Shown: in pieces, positions 26,201 through 31,544 of the stretch
How the letters are laid out: each line of letters opens with the position of its first letter
Numbering within the stretch: position 1 is the first letter of the stretch
From: Marthasterias glacialis
Taxonomy: Eukaryota > Echinodermata > Asteroidea > Forcipulatida > Asteriidae
Direction: 5' to 3'
Assembly (NCBI GenBank): GCA_911728455.2
Contig: OU452231.1
Span: forward strand, 10,474,078 to 10,538,077
DNA length: 64,000 bases
Translations under genes and position numbers: made by a program
The notes under the pieces: model-generated
What the model was told of the DNA's origin: nothing
Seen by the model: the letters and a program-made list of their open reading frames with translations, nothing else
Database searches by the model: none

Positions 26201-26840
26201 GTATCTATTACTGTTATTGGATGGAAAGAACACGACCAAGATGGTGGCAGCATGATAAAGGTCTGTCCTCTTCATGGAACAGAAGGGCGAAGGTCTAGAC
26301 TCCGGAATTACACAGTAACCCCAAATAATAGCAGAAAATCAGCAAGCTATTCAGCTCCATCTGTCCTCTTTGTGTGGGTGAAACAAAGCATTGCACGGTC
26401 AGTGCACACTCGGCACATGCTCCAAAACAAATGTCTAGGTGACTTGTTCAGGGCTTTGAAATTTCACACAAAAATACAAAAGTCACGTCGCCTGTTTGCT
26501 GGCGCGGAAAATAATGGTGTGTTTACACCCCAGCCGGCGTCAACTGGTTAACAGAACGATCACATTTTATGAGTTTTGATTTTCTATGGTGTGTTGACCA
26601 GGTATGACCTTTGAAGTGGTTTGGGTTTTACTTGTTGGTCTCCATTCCAAACCTTTTTGTTAGTTTTCTTAACTTTGGGAATTTTTGTTTATTTCTTTTT
26701 CTTTTTCGTAACAGCCCCCACCTCTCCCTGGCAAAGAGCCAAGTTCATGTAGTACAGCGACCCCGATGCCCCAGATGAAAGAGCCCTTACTACTTCCAGG
26801 ATCGCCGGCCAGAAAACCTTCCTTGAACAACACATCGTGA
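590..26840 (+). CDS. DOCK1: DOCK1/2/5-type Rac guanine-nucleotide exchange factor, 3' two thirds (24 coding exons, gene span)
   Basis: Joined exons 590-767, 1325-1452, 2425-2526, 3152-3345, 3896-4075, 5205-5415, 6050-6135, 6354-6513, 7138-7269, 7957-8070, 9118-9207, 9874-9978, 11294-11435, 11918-11999, 12729-12813, 13823-13909, 14155-14331, 14761-14844, 15113-15244, 16427-16593, 23482-23641, 24296-24386, 25555-25721 and 26715-26840 keep one frame and give 1,059 residues plus TGA. Family landmarks: [85 protein letters not shown] and AVMGG. DHR-2 covers roughly residues 390-825. DOCK proteins activate Rac through DHR-2, working with ELMO and Crk at the membrane. The SLPINPLS and TTAYKLPG wording fits DOCK1/2/5 better than DOCK3/4. 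About 800 N-terminal residues (SH3, DHR-1) are expected upstream. The tail carries PKLPPK and PPLPGK, both matching the Crk SH3 ligand PxLPxK. Which vertebrate paralogue it equals cannot be decided; invertebrates usually have one pro-orthologue. Confidence 0.95.
1014..1180 (-). repeat. MITE-C half copy
   Basis: Ends ACCAATCCTGTATAGTGCC, the terminal repeat of the fuller element at 21627-21981. Internal text GAGGGAAATATTGCACAGAA is shared in opposite orientation. Confidence 0.65.
1325..1452 (+). CDS. DOCK1: DOCK exon e2 (helical region)
   Basis: Acceptor CTTCTACCAG, donor GTAAGT at 1453. The split codon with e1 gives Asp, reading DCRAVLLPM then [11 protein letters not shown], the usual DOCK text in this position. 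An open frame continues upstream of 1325 by chance and includes a tRNA-like GGTTTGAATCC motif that is not coding. Confidence 0.88.
1505..1825. repeat. Interspersed repeat family P, copy 1
   Basis: Shares TTGCCTCCATTGAGCCGAAA, ACAATGGTGGAAGCCTCTCG and TGTGTGGGTGAAAC with copies at 10075-10530 and 25745-26450. No coding capacity. In DOCK intron e2-e3. Confidence 0.7.
2046..2240 (+). repeat. SINE-A/SINE-B composite 3' end with TAA tail
   Basis: Starts with the SINE-A text GGTTTACCCCGGTGTTTCTGG and continues into the SINE-B ending TTGGTTTCATTACCAGAAA, then about twelve TAA/AAT units. The two families meet without a gap. Confidence 0.6.
2425..2526 (+). CDS. DOCK1: DOCK exon e3 (helical region)
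   Basis: Acceptor TTTTTCATTCAG, donor GTAAGT. Exactly 34 codons, phase 0 on both sides; encodes [18 protein letters not shown] onward and ends DETLI. This is the least conserved of the helical exons, but position, phase and splice sites fit. Confidence 0.82.
3006..3099. repeat. MITE-D copy 1 (inverted repeat)
   Basis: Arms TTCAGCTTAGGCTATTGCCA and AGCCATAGCCACTGCTGAAG are imperfect inverted repeats. A second copy is at 18494-18589. Confidence 0.55.
3152..3345 (+). CDS. DOCK1: DOCK exon e4 (helical region)
   Basis: Acceptor TTGATCTACAG, donor GTAATA at 3346. Reads [21 protein letters not shown] and then [11 protein letters not shown], a strongly conserved DOCK signature. A SINE tail of TAA repeats begins immediately downstream, so the intronic half of the donor lies in or against repeat sequence. 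Confidence 0.93.
3346..3722 (-). repeat. SINE-A, near-complete, reverse, abutting a DOCK splice donor
   Basis: Read on the minus strand: head CGTGTCTTGGCTGAGCGCAC, B box GTGGGTTCGAGTCCCGGTCA, TGTCCGTAAGCAAGACACTT, body, and a TAATAATA tail that starts at the GTAATA donor of exon e4. Class II tRNA-derived (Leu/Ser-like) head. Confidence 0.8.
3896..4075 (+). CDS. DOCK1: DOCK exon e5 (helical region)
   Basis: Acceptor TGTACCCACAG, donor GTTTGC at 4076 (weaker than GTAAGT). Encodes [25 protein letters not shown] and [15 protein letters not shown], one of the most recognisable DOCK1/2/5 stretches. Split codon at the 3' end joins e6 as Arg. Confidence 0.95.
4155..4341 (-). repeat. SINE-A fragment interrupted by a MITE
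   Basis: Shares GTCTCAAAGCACTTATTTTT and the body up to ACCTTCTCTTAA, where the inverted-repeat element at 4342-4495 begins. Continuation past that element is not recognisable. Confidence 0.6.
4342..4495. repeat. Short inverted-repeat element inside SINE-A
   Basis: Ends TAGACCGTTCCGG and CCAGAACGATCTA are inverted repeats matching 11 of 13 positions. Non-coding. Confidence 0.55.
4505..4655. repeat. MITE-A, diverged copy
   Basis: Contains GACTCATCCTAACTTTAAGA, TATTGTGACATCACACTTT and GATCTTAACGCTTCGTGAAA, the layout of the array at 10558-11166. Confidence 0.6.
4718..4836. repeat. Hairpin element
   Basis: GACAGTCGATAATAGCTCC and AGTTGACAAACTTGTTCC are mirrored by GGAACCAGTTTGTCAACTT and AGGAGCTAATATCAACTGTC around a short GAGGCGAAGCC loop. 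MITE-like, in DOCK intron e5-e6. Confidence 0.65.
5205..5415 (+). CDS. DOCK1: DOCK exon e6 (helical region)
   Basis: Acceptor CCCCTCTTAG, donor GTGAGT. Encodes [33 protein letters not shown] and [20 protein letters not shown], close to vertebrate DOCK1. Ends in phase 0 at Lys-Glu. Confidence 0.96.
6050..6135 (+). CDS. DOCK1: DOCK exon e7
   Basis: Acceptor CTTTCCTAAG, donor GTGAGT. Encodes [20 protein letters not shown] then HYVELFGQ, matching the family's ...LDxEVEGGxGDE segment that leads into DHR-2. Phase 0 in, phase 2 out. Confidence 0.92.
6354..6513 (+). CDS. DOCK1: DOCK exon e8 (entry to DHR-2)
   Basis: Acceptor CACACTTGTAG, donor GTAAGT at 6514. Encodes [20 protein letters not shown] and [14 protein letters not shown], near-identical to the DOCK signature at the start of DHR-2. 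The last 15 bases and the donor are repeated about 215 bp downstream inside the intron (see findings). Confidence 0.95.
6514..7085 (-). repeat. Cluster of antisense reverse-transcriptase motif fragments
   Basis: On the minus strand four places encode the LINE RT signature: [11 protein letters not shown] (near 6533-6565), [10 protein letters not shown] (near 6875-6904) and [10 protein letters not shown] (near 7030-7056), plus a decayed one near 6680-6712. A related GVPKG text is near 6745-6775. The blocks are partial repeats of each other. Confidence 0.6.
7138..7269 (+). CDS. DOCK1: DOCK exon e9 (DHR-2 lobe A)
   Basis: Acceptor TTTTCCTTTCAG, donor GTGAGT. 44 codons, phase 0 both sides. Encodes [26 protein letters not shown] and LQLHADRLQ, the first helices of DHR-2 lobe A (dimerisation lobe). 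Confidence 0.96.
7957..8070 (+). CDS. DOCK1: DOCK exon e10 (DHR-2 lobe A)
   Basis: Acceptor TTATTTGTTTTCAG, donor GTACAT. 38 codons, phase 0 both sides. Encodes WSDRPL, a variable segment, then [18 protein letters not shown], matching the family helix ending in DKGK. Confidence 0.93.
8102..8465 (+). repeat. TTTGAT-rich simple repeat with two longer direct repeats
   Basis: Runs of TGATT/TTGAT. The block CAGTGCCCCTAAACATCAAT ... GTGGTGTCTTAATTTTGATT occurs at about 8183-8236 and again at about 8329-8378. Confidence 0.75.
8471..8678 (+). repeat. 90-bp tandem duplication with an exon-derived 28-bp spacer
   Basis: ATGGCTCAATACAAATATAA ... TTATGTCTGCATA occurs at 8471-8559 and 8588-8676 with no difference I can see. 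Between the copies, 8560-8587 equals bases 9132-9159 of DOCK exon e11. Confidence 0.9.
9118..9207 (+). CDS. DOCK1: DOCK exon e11 (DHR-2 lobe A)
   Basis: Acceptor GATTGATTTTCAG, donor GTGAGT. 30 codons: [20 protein letters not shown] then [11 protein letters not shown] 28-bp segment of this exon (9132-9159) is copied exactly at 8560-8587 in the preceding intron. Confidence 0.94.
9874..9978 (+). CDS. DOCK1: DOCK exon e12 (DHR-2)
   Basis: Acceptor TTGTTTTTTAG, donor GTAGGT. 35 codons: [35 protein letters not shown]. The YxGxGFPxFLR text is the DOCK DHR-2 lobe B hallmark. Confidence 0.95.
10075..10530. repeat. Repeat family P, copy 2
   Basis: Most 5'-extended copy; shares TTGCACAAAGAAACCCTGAC, GAGAAAATGTCAAATTCACA and CTTACCTCCATTCAGCTGAA with copies 1 and 3. 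In DOCK intron e12-e13. Confidence 0.7.
10558..11166. repeat. Array of four MITE-A copies
   Basis: Copies at 10558-10705, 10707-10854, 10856-11003 and 11018-11166, each about 148 bp. Each has inverted ends: GGGCTCGATTTCACAAAG at the left and CTTTGTGAAATCGAGCCC at the right. All share AAGATTGATCT and AGTGTGATGTCACA. Single copies also occur at 4505-4655 and 41268-41425. Confidence 0.9.
11294..11435 (+). CDS. DOCK1: DOCK exon e13 (DHR-2 lobe B)
   Basis: Acceptor TTGATTTCAG, donor GTATCC. Encodes [20 protein letters not shown] then [17 protein letters not shown], near-identical in layout to DOCK1 ([12 protein letters not shown]...QFPNA...TTSPP). Ends with one base of a split Ile codon. Confidence 0.95.
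11918..11999 (+). CDS. DOCK1: DOCK exon e14 (DHR-2 lobe B)
   Basis: Acceptor CACGTAATTCAG, donor GTAAGA. Encodes [20 protein letters not shown] then TICDQILR, aligning with the family's xIQCFTVxPxL...F...SEQI segment. Phases 1 in, 2 out fit its neighbours. Confidence 0.9.
12113..12205 (-). repeat. SINE-A 3' fragment, reverse
   Basis: ATAATAATAGTATGCAGCTG followed by TTATATAGCGCTTTTCACAC and CCCAAAGCGCTCATTATTTT, the reverse of the SINE-A tail. Confidence 0.65.
12212..12333. repeat. MITE-F copy 1
   Basis: Ends AATGGGAGACTTTTGAGACG and CGTCTCAAAAGTATCCCATT are near-perfect inverted repeats; AGCCCAGTAACC is mirrored by GGTTACTGGG. Second copy at 24501-24616. Confidence 0.85.
12510..12645. repeat. 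MITE-G copy
   Basis: Left end GGGCCCGATTTCATGG, right end CAATGAAACTGGGCCC, with internal ACAGAATTTTGCACT mirrored by GCAGAATTCCGCACT. Relatives near 9290-9400, 22650-23045 and 52420-52490. Confidence 0.7.
12729..12813 (+). CDS. DOCK1: DOCK exon e15, GC donor (DHR-2)
   Basis: Acceptor TTGTATTTCAG. Encodes [20 protein letters not shown] then KDKDNEFK, as in DOCK ...VNEVxxFxYSRP...DNEF. The following exon continues correctly only if the intron starts at GCAAGA (12814). No GT donor keeps the frame here, so this is a GC-AG intron. Confidence 0.9.
12842..13501 (+). repeat. Tandem duplication, 349-bp period
   Basis: 12842-13190 and 13191-13501 share TTCTTGTTGAAAGTCATT, GTGGGCTTGGACTTTGACT, TGCTAGGTGTGGTTTACGAG and CTACTCTTCTTGAAGCTTTG with few differences. 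Inside the GC-AG intron. Confidence 0.9.
13823..13909 (+). CDS. DOCK1: DOCK exon e16 (DHR-2 lobe C)
   Basis: Acceptor TATACGCTGCAG, donor GTAAGT. 29 codons: [20 protein letters not shown] then WFEVAKTSS. The [15 protein letters not shown] run is diagnostic for DOCK1/2/5. Confidence 0.96.
14155..14331 (+). CDS. DOCK1: DOCK exon e17 (DHR-2 lobe C)
   Basis: Acceptor CCCCTCCCAAG, donor GTACTT. 59 codons including [29 protein letters not shown] and [12 protein letters not shown], the catalytic-centre face of DHR-2. Confidence 0.96.
14761..14844 (+). CDS. DOCK1: DOCK exon e18 (DHR-2 lobe C)
   Basis: Acceptor TTTGATTCTGCAG, donor GTAAGA. 28 codons: [20 protein letters not shown] then LKELFAEQ. Matches the family HPE...KLK helix just before the nucleotide-sensor insert. 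Confidence 0.93.
15113..15244 (+). CDS. DOCK1: DOCK exon e19 (end of DHR-2)
   Basis: Acceptor GTTCTACCTTTAG, donor GTAAGG. 44 codons: [30 protein letters not shown] and [10 protein letters not shown]. It closes DHR-2 in the DOCK1 manner (LRPFHxxM...KEKVEKEYG). Confidence 0.94.
15245..16426 (+). other. DOCK intron e19-e20, no recognised element
   Basis: Apart from a decayed AAGCTTAATTCCAAGCTAAG motif just before exon e19, I see only AT-rich unique-looking sequence. Confidence 0.5.
16427..16593 (+). CDS. DOCK1: DOCK exon e20 (Ser-rich tail)
   Basis: Acceptor TTTTTATTAG, donor GTGAGT. Encodes [20 protein letters not shown] then a Ser/Arg-rich stretch ([20 protein letters not shown]). Resembles the basic Ser-rich segment after DHR-2 in DOCK1. 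Followed by a 6.9-kb intron, the longest in the gene. Confidence 0.88.
16700..16880. repeat. Repeat family Q (GCCTTGGTGCCC), copy 1
   Basis: TTGCCCTGGTCTTGGCCTTG then GTGCCCCTTCAAACGTTT. The same text, reverse-complemented, is at 28195-28330, and a diverged forward copy is at 62390-62530. Confidence 0.6.
16900..18490 (+). other. DOCK intron e20-e21, first part
   Basis: Contains a homopolymer C run followed by an A run near 17720-17750 and no recognisable exon. No acceptor/donor pair here gives conserved DOCK text. Confidence 0.4.
18494..18589. repeat. MITE-D copy 2
   Basis: AAGCGACTTTGGCTATGGCT and AGCCATAGCCACTGCCAAAG form inverted arms around about 50 bp. Confidence 0.65.
18904..19559. 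repeat. Inverted-repeat element filled with degenerate AAGTCGACTT repeats
   Basis: 25-bp terminal inverted repeats, left starting TACGGAACTCCAGGAGTGCC at 18904 and right ending at 19559, match at 21 of 25 positions. The interior is a diverged minisatellite of units around AAGTCGACTTG and GATGACTTACTGAA. A fragment of similar repeats is at 41460-41600. Confidence 0.75.
19560..20354 (+). other. DOCK intron e20-e21, unassigned stretch
   Basis: No repeat structure or conserved coding text recognised. Confidence 0.4.
20355..20580. repeat. Inverted-repeat element
   Basis: GTGCTCGATATGTGGCATGG at the left is mirrored by GCCACATATCGAGCATGG at the right; CTCCCCCACCA is mirrored by TGGTGGGGGA. The middle has G and TTTTA runs. 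Confidence 0.6.
21627..21981. repeat. MITE-C, complete copy
   Basis: Ends TAAAGGAACTATACAGGATT and AATCCTGTATGGTACCTTTA are inverted repeats. 355 bp, non-coding. Half copy at 1014-1180. Confidence 0.8.
22453..22631. repeat. MITE-H copy 1
   Basis: Ends AATAGACTTTTATCATG and CATGATAAAGGTCTATT, with CCATCTTGG mirrored by CAAGATGG inside. 179 bp. Second copy nested at 26090-26264. Confidence 0.85.
22650..23045. repeat. MITE-G related region
   Basis: Starts GGCCTATTTCATAAGACAGA and ends CTTAACAGCTCTATGAATTT, with several GCTTAnGCAG-type blocks. Imperfect inverted ends. Confidence 0.45.
23482..23641 (+). CDS. DOCK1: DOCK exon e21 (tail)
   Basis: Acceptor TTGTATTTCAG, donor GTGAGG. Split Leu codon with e20, then [27 protein letters not shown], a Ser/Thr run, and KPIILDEK. 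The phase match and lysine-rich KRNSK text (as in DOCK1) support it; conservation is otherwise low. Confidence 0.85.
23737..24173. repeat. MITE-E copy 1
   Basis: Ends AATAGACCGAACCATTAAGC and GCTTAATGGATCGGTCTATT differ at one position when inverted. 437 bp. A related copy is at 40575-40868. Confidence 0.85.
24296..24386 (+). CDS. DOCK1: DOCK exon e22 (tail)
   Basis: Acceptor ATCTCTTGACAG, donor GTAAGT. Encodes [20 protein letters not shown] then [10 protein letters not shown]. Phase 0 in, phase 1 out. Low-complexity basic/proline tail; accepted on splice sites and phase. Confidence 0.82.
24501..24616. repeat. MITE-F copy 2
   Basis: AATGGGAGACTTTTGAGAGG at the left, AATGTCTCAAAAGTTGTAAC at the right; AAAGGACCGCTTACTGGGG mirrors CCGTAAGCCGTCCTTTT. 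Confidence 0.8.
24640..25340 (+). mobile_element. LINE 3' fragment (CR1/L2-like), decayed
   Basis: Encodes with stops [28 protein letters not shown] and [20 protein letters not shown], then a phenylalanine-rich YLFTSA end. This is the typical C terminus of CR1/L2-type ORF2 (LHWLPxxxRI ... GxRxFxxAAPxLWNxLP). No intact RT. In DOCK intron e22-e23. Confidence 0.75.
25555..25721 (+). CDS. DOCK1: DOCK exon e23 (proline-rich tail)
   Basis: Acceptor CTTCTTGGTAG, donor GTGAGG. Encodes [20 protein letters not shown], then [15 protein letters not shown] and [16 protein letters not shown] fits the Crk N-SH3 ligand PxLPxK, the docking feature that defines DOCK180 tails. Confidence 0.92.
25745..26450. 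repeat. Repeat family P, copy 3, carrying a nested MITE-H
   Basis: Shares TTGCAAAACCTCAGCC, CTTACCTCCATTGAGGTGAA and GGTGGAAGCCTCTCGATGTC with copies 1 and 2. It is split at CTCATAAT by the element at 26090-26264 and resumes as CCTCTTC. Confidence 0.75.
26090..26264. repeat. MITE-H copy 2, nested in family P
   Basis: Inverted ends TAGACCTTTATCATG and CATGATAAAGGTCT, with GGCCATCTTG mirrored by CAAGATGGTG. 175 bp. Confidence 0.85.
26715..26840 (+). CDS. DOCK1: DOCK last coding exon e24
   Basis: Acceptor TTTTTCGTAACAG. Encodes [18 protein letters not shown], then [18 protein letters not shown] and TGA at 26838-26840. PPLPGK is a second PxLPxK motif. No further in-frame exon is needed; DOCK proteins end shortly after such a proline cluster. 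Confidence 0.92.
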   Translation, partial: PPPLPGKEPSSCSTATPMPQMKEPLLLPGSPARKPSLNNTS

Positions 26841-27552
26841 GGTCCTCAAAGCATAGGGAACCCTGGTCTGCCGCTGTGATATTGGTAACGTAATTAGCTG
26901 TTGGTTCGAATCTCTCTTGAAACATTTTCCAGAGCGCCTTTTACTGTGGGTGTCACGGGTTCCAATCCCACTTGGGACATTACATCCTCCACCCTGGAAA
27001 TGGTCGGTTCAAATCTTGTTTAAACAATTATAAACACGCCAGATATTGAGATGCATGAATCCTCTCTACAATGTTTCTTACAATTACTGGCAGAACAGCT
27101 AGAATAGCAATCGGGAGGTTACAGGTTTGAATCCGTATCCAAATATTTAAAAAAACATCTGATGTTGGAGGCCATCGGTGACATTGTACTTCAACTGTGT
27201 CCTCCATTTTGAAGGTTGCTGGTTCAAACACCACTTTCAAATGCTTCTTGAAGAAACAAAGCCTTGTAGTGCATTTCTTCAATGAATGCTATTTGTATTT
27301 CCAGTCTGAACCAGCAATTCGGAAACCCGTCCTCACCAATTTTTTTTTTTATATATACACAGATAAAGTCAATGCATTGATTTAAGGAGTTACTCCCTGC
27401 ACATGTTGAAGAATAATGCCAGAAAATATGCAAATAATAAGCCATACACCTTGTAAAAAAACCTTTTTTAACAGTACTTCAGGATCCTTTATTTAGGTCA
27501 TATGTATCATGTGTGCAAATTGAGTCTGCCAATGTTTTTCTTTTATAATAAA
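26841..27552 (+). promoter_or_regulatory. Probable DOCK 3' UTR with candidate poly(A) signal
   Basis: Follows the TGA with no splice signal. The first canonical AATAAA is at 27547-27552 (in TTATAATAAAATG). A later AATAAA lies near 29718, so the true end is uncertain. The interval contains five tRNA T-arm-like motifs (separate entry). Confidence 0.35.
26903..27232 (+). repeat. Ladder of five tRNA T-arm/B-box-like motifs
   Basis: GGTTCGAATCT 26903, GGGTTCCAATCCC 26957, GGTTCAAATC near 27006, GGTTTGAATCC near 27124 and GGTTCAAACACC 27221. All are in the same orientation within the DOCK 3' UTR. No cloverleaf or A box could be built around any of them. Confidence 0.5.
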
Positions 27553-27559
27553 ATGAAAG

Positions 27560-28190
27560 GTTGTCGAGGTGCATACAAAAACGTTTATTTTTTAGTGCCA
27601 CTTAAGTTTTGATCACCTATGCCAATTGTTTTTTTTTTATTGTTTTGTTAATTATTTCCCTGCGAAGTTGAAAAGCAATTATATAGCTGGACTATGGATT
27701 GAGTGTCGTCGAATAATGATTTCTATTATGGGCTGGATTCCTGTAAAAAAAAGAAGTGTTGACCTCTTAGTTTACTCAGAAAATGTACTTTGCTATGTTG
27801 TATGTCAGTTAGTGATAATTGGGAGTACATAATGTGTGGAAATGAATTTAAAGAGCTTGGGGTCTGGAATCGAAATAGGATAGGCAATTTTTAATTTATC
27901 CTTTGTGATTTTGTTTTCATGACTTGTGGGGGAAAAAAAAAAAACGTTGCTAATGCATTCTGTTCTAAGATGCGACCCTTTGCTCAAAATTGGAACTTAA
28001 TCTTGACAATGAAGGTAGGAGAATGGATGAAGAAGCAAATTGTTCTGAAGTGGCAAGGGAGTGATTGATTGACATCTAATGCTCATCTTTGTTAACCAAG
28101 GATAAACAACACAGGTCTGGAGTTTCATCTTTGAATGGCCAAGACCATCTTTATCATCGAAGGACACTTCCATTTCGCAAAATCTTAAAG
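27560..28190. other. Intergenic, nothing recognised
   Basis: AT-rich with homopolymer runs; no repeat or coding signal seen. Confidence 0.4.
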
Positions 28191-28194
28191 TCTG

Positions 28195-28330
28195 TGGGAT
28201 TATTTCGAAGGGGCACCAAGGCCAAGACCAGGGCAATCAAGTGCCTCTGTGTAGTTTCAGGCCTGAGTGGAAGGACTGGAATTTCATTTATGCAAGGGCA
28301 AGGCCATTTCCCAAGGAAGAAAAGGACATA
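28195..28330. repeat. Repeat family Q, copy 2
   Basis: GGGGCACCAAGGCCAAGACC is the reverse complement of copy 1's core. GGAATTTCATTTATGCAAGG and GGCAAGGCCATTTCCCAAGG follow. Confidence 0.6.
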
Positions 28331-29235
28331 AATCAACAAGTCGATAGGAAAAATATTTCAAAGAATCTGGGACCCAGACCTACCTTTGACTGCAAGGCTG
28401 TCGTCACACGTAGCATGGTCAGAATGCTCTGTCACCACATCTGGCTCTGGTGCACCACACACACACATGTCGATGAACATGAACATGTAATGCATGAATG
28501 TGAAAATGTATGTATGCATACATTGTGGATATGGGGCTTGTTGTGTGGCAGCCGTGGCATCGGAGCAAGGAAGCTTCAGAGGAGTGCTGTAGCAGACCGG
28601 CGATGGGCAATTGGAACATCGTAAGACAGCCTTGCAATCAAAAAGTTGCTTGAGCCCCCCACATATCTTAAGCACAAAAACAATTTTGCTTACCTGAAAA
28701 AGGTCAACAGTTAAAAAGACAACTTATTCCCTGCTTATCGCTTTTCCCTTAGCGGAAGTTCAGTAAGCAATGTTTTGTACTTGAGCAGGTCTGTGTAATG
28801 TGCCCCATCGACTGGGCCCCAATTTCACACATGTGTCAGAGTAGCGTCTCTGCCGTAGGTGGCCGTCCTTCTGTGCTGAAGCCAAATGCAATCTTTCACA
28901 TTGTTGATTGTCTATTCATCGAGTACTATTATAAAACATACTGCCAGGAGTTGTGGTGTTTAAAATTGCTGCGAAAATACCCGAGTTAATTCATGAACAG
29001 TGCATGAAGAACTTATTTCAGTTAAAGTTATAAGAAATTCAAACTGCAATTCCATGTTGTTACTTTCAATTTGATGAAGTCTGCGTTGTATTTGTGTTTC
29101 TTTCTTTGCTTTTGTTTTTTTAATCCAAGTCGATTTTTTTTAAGACTACCGTGTCTTTTTGTAAATATGATCAGATGAAATAATATACCTTGAGCCCAAG
29201 TTCATACTCGACGGGAGAGCGACTGTGAAGAGACC

Positions 29236-29404
29236 AAGGGCCTTTTCCAAACATCGGCTTGTTGCTCTTGCTTTTGGCCTTGGCTCTGGCTCTGGATTGG
29301 GCTCTGTCATCAATTTTGGAGCATTGTACATTTTCGCACAGTGTTTTCAACATCAAACGGAGCCTGGAGCTGGAGCTTATGCCGAGGTTTGGAAAAGGCC
29401 CCAG
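29236..29404. repeat. Inverted-repeat element
   Basis: AAGGGCCTTTTCCAAACATC is mirrored by GAGGTTTGGAAAAGGCCCC. The interior has CTTGGCTCTGGCTCTGG repeats. Confidence 0.75.
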
Positions 29405-30019
29405 GATGTAGAGAAAAATTGACTTCACTGATATTCCTCTCAACTTGTGCGGATGTCTCGCTTCCCGCAGAACTCTGTCACAGTTTGGGTTCACTTTGCC
29501 ATCGCGTTTACTGTGAACAGGCTTTTGATTTGTATGTCTTGTTTTTTTTTCTTCCCATGTTTTGGAGTTTGTACAAATTGTGTATATCTGGTATGAGTTG
29601 TAGTGTCGTAGTGAAATTAGTGGCAATAGATTAGCGTGTGTGTGTGACACCCATGTACTTACTTTACTAGAAATAAGTACTCTTTTTAGTGTATACCGGC
29701 CGGTAATTATGGTCAATAATAAATAGGGGACACTGTCATTGTATTATTATGTAAGTGTGGTTAACACTGTATCCAAGTTGGATTTTTTATACATCTGTAT
29801 TTTACTTAAGCACTTGTTACAAACATGCACACAGTCAGACAAGTTATAAGCACACCATCAAGTCGTGATCTGATTTGTTTCCATCTATAATTTGACATCT
29901 GAATTCCATTCTTACAGGTTTAGTTCCTTGCAGATTGAGTTTCTGTCCATCAGAAATGTTTGGTTATTTGGTATCTCAAGACTAACATTCATGATCAACA
30001 TTATGCAAATGTGTAGAAT

Positions 30020-30260
30020 GAGGTTAGCCACAGGGAGCCGTTAAAGCCAAGTGGACAACATTGGTAATTGTCAAAGACCAGTATGTGGACTTTGAGTGAC
30101 CCAACACACACATTGAATAACAAACCCAAGAAAGTTCAATCGGTCAGCGGAGTCACACGAAAACTGTGACCAAATAAAAACCGATTTTGTTTTCACTGTT
30201 TTCAAACATCGGGTTATGGACTCAGGAGATCAAAAGGTATTATTTTACTCATTTCTCAAA
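30020..30260. repeat. Echinoderm-type interspersed repeat (GTCAAAGACCAGT family), partial
   Basis: GGGAGCCGTTAAAGCC, CATTGGTAATTGTCAAAGAC, CAGTATGTGGACTTT and AACAAACCCAAGAAAGTTC match a repeat I recall from sea star and other echinoderm transcripts. The right end is not clear. Confidence 0.5.
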
Positions 30261-30899
30261 AACTACAGCATTTCAAAAACAAACATTTCAAGGGAAGTTT
30301 TTTCCACCATGACCATCTTTACATACCATGTAAGTTATGTGCAAATCTGTGGAAATTTGTCACTCTTACCAATGGAGTGAACACCAGTTAAACTAACGTT
30401 TGGTTTTGATGTCACTTTCCTTTTTTGTTTATACATTTTCTCCCTCTTGTTTTTGTGTCACTGATGGAAGTCATTTGCCAGGCGCTGACAGCGTTGTGTT
30501 TGTTAACTATGCATTGTATAATTTTGTATATTTATAATTAATAAGGTTTGTATTGATTTCCCACACACTACGTGTGTAAATGAGATTAACTTAAATAATT
30601 ACTGACTTACTGGTATTTTGAAATATGTAGAAATTTAATACATACAAATTTTTCATCTTCTTAACTTCCATCTTGTTTGTGTTTTTTTTTCTTCCTCCAT
30701 CCATTTTCCCGCAAAAACTAAGAGATGCAGACAATGTGGATTTCAATGAATTCAGCTCATTTATCCAGGCCTATTTTCAATGCATACAGCTCCTGGAATC
30801 ACATGCTTTGCAGGGTGCCACAGGCTAAGAATTCTTTGGTAAACAGTAGTGTTGTAGTCAAGTACTTTTCAGTCAGGTATCAAGTACTGCCGAGTACTA

Positions 30900-31400
30900 G
30901 GGTGGCCGAGTAGTACTCGAGTACAAATACTTTGACCATCGAGTACTAGTGTCCGAGTACCAAGTATTCTGATATCGGACTACCGAGTCCAACTGCCAAG
31001 TACCAAGTACTCGGATCTCCGAGTACGAGTACTTGGGCCATCGAATACGAATACAAATGTCCGAGTACCGAGTATTCCGACATCGGACTACCGAGTTCAA
31101 CTGCCAAGTACCAAGAACTTGGATCTCCAAGTACGAGTACTTGGGCCATCGAGTACGAATACAAATGTCTGAGTACCGAGTATTCCGACATCGGACTACC
31201 GAGTTCAACTGGCAAGTACCAAGTACTTGGATCTCCGAGTACGAGTACTTGGGCCATCGAGTACGAATACAAATGTCCGAGTACCGAGTATTCCGACATC
31301 GGACTACCGAGTTCAACAGCCGAGTACTAAGTACTTGGATCTCCAAGTACTAAGTAATTGGAACTCCGAGTATGAAGTACGAGTATGAATACAAGTACGA
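30900..31400. repeat. 108-bp minisatellite (GAGTAC-rich)
   Basis: CCATCGAGTAC-type landmarks at 30936, 31038, 31146 and 31254. The last three are exactly 108 bp apart. Units contain ACCGAGTATTCCGACATCGG and AAGTACTTGGATCTCC. The period is a multiple of 3, which explains long open frames on both strands; not coding. Confidence 0.9.
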
Positions 31401-31544
31401 GTACTTTATGAAGAAAAAATACTGCAAAATGAGGCTTCAAAACATTGGTTGTTTTGTGAGTAATTTCTAGTGGACAATGTGTACGTGTTATGGTAACTAT
31501 CTTAAACATGAATGCATCAAAGACAACTTCAGTTTTACTTTTTC

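Noticed and set aside
30897..31353. Open frames of 106-149 codons on both strands
   Set aside because: They are produced by a 108-bp (36-codon) minisatellite; the same peptide repeats in several frames and none resembles a protein family.
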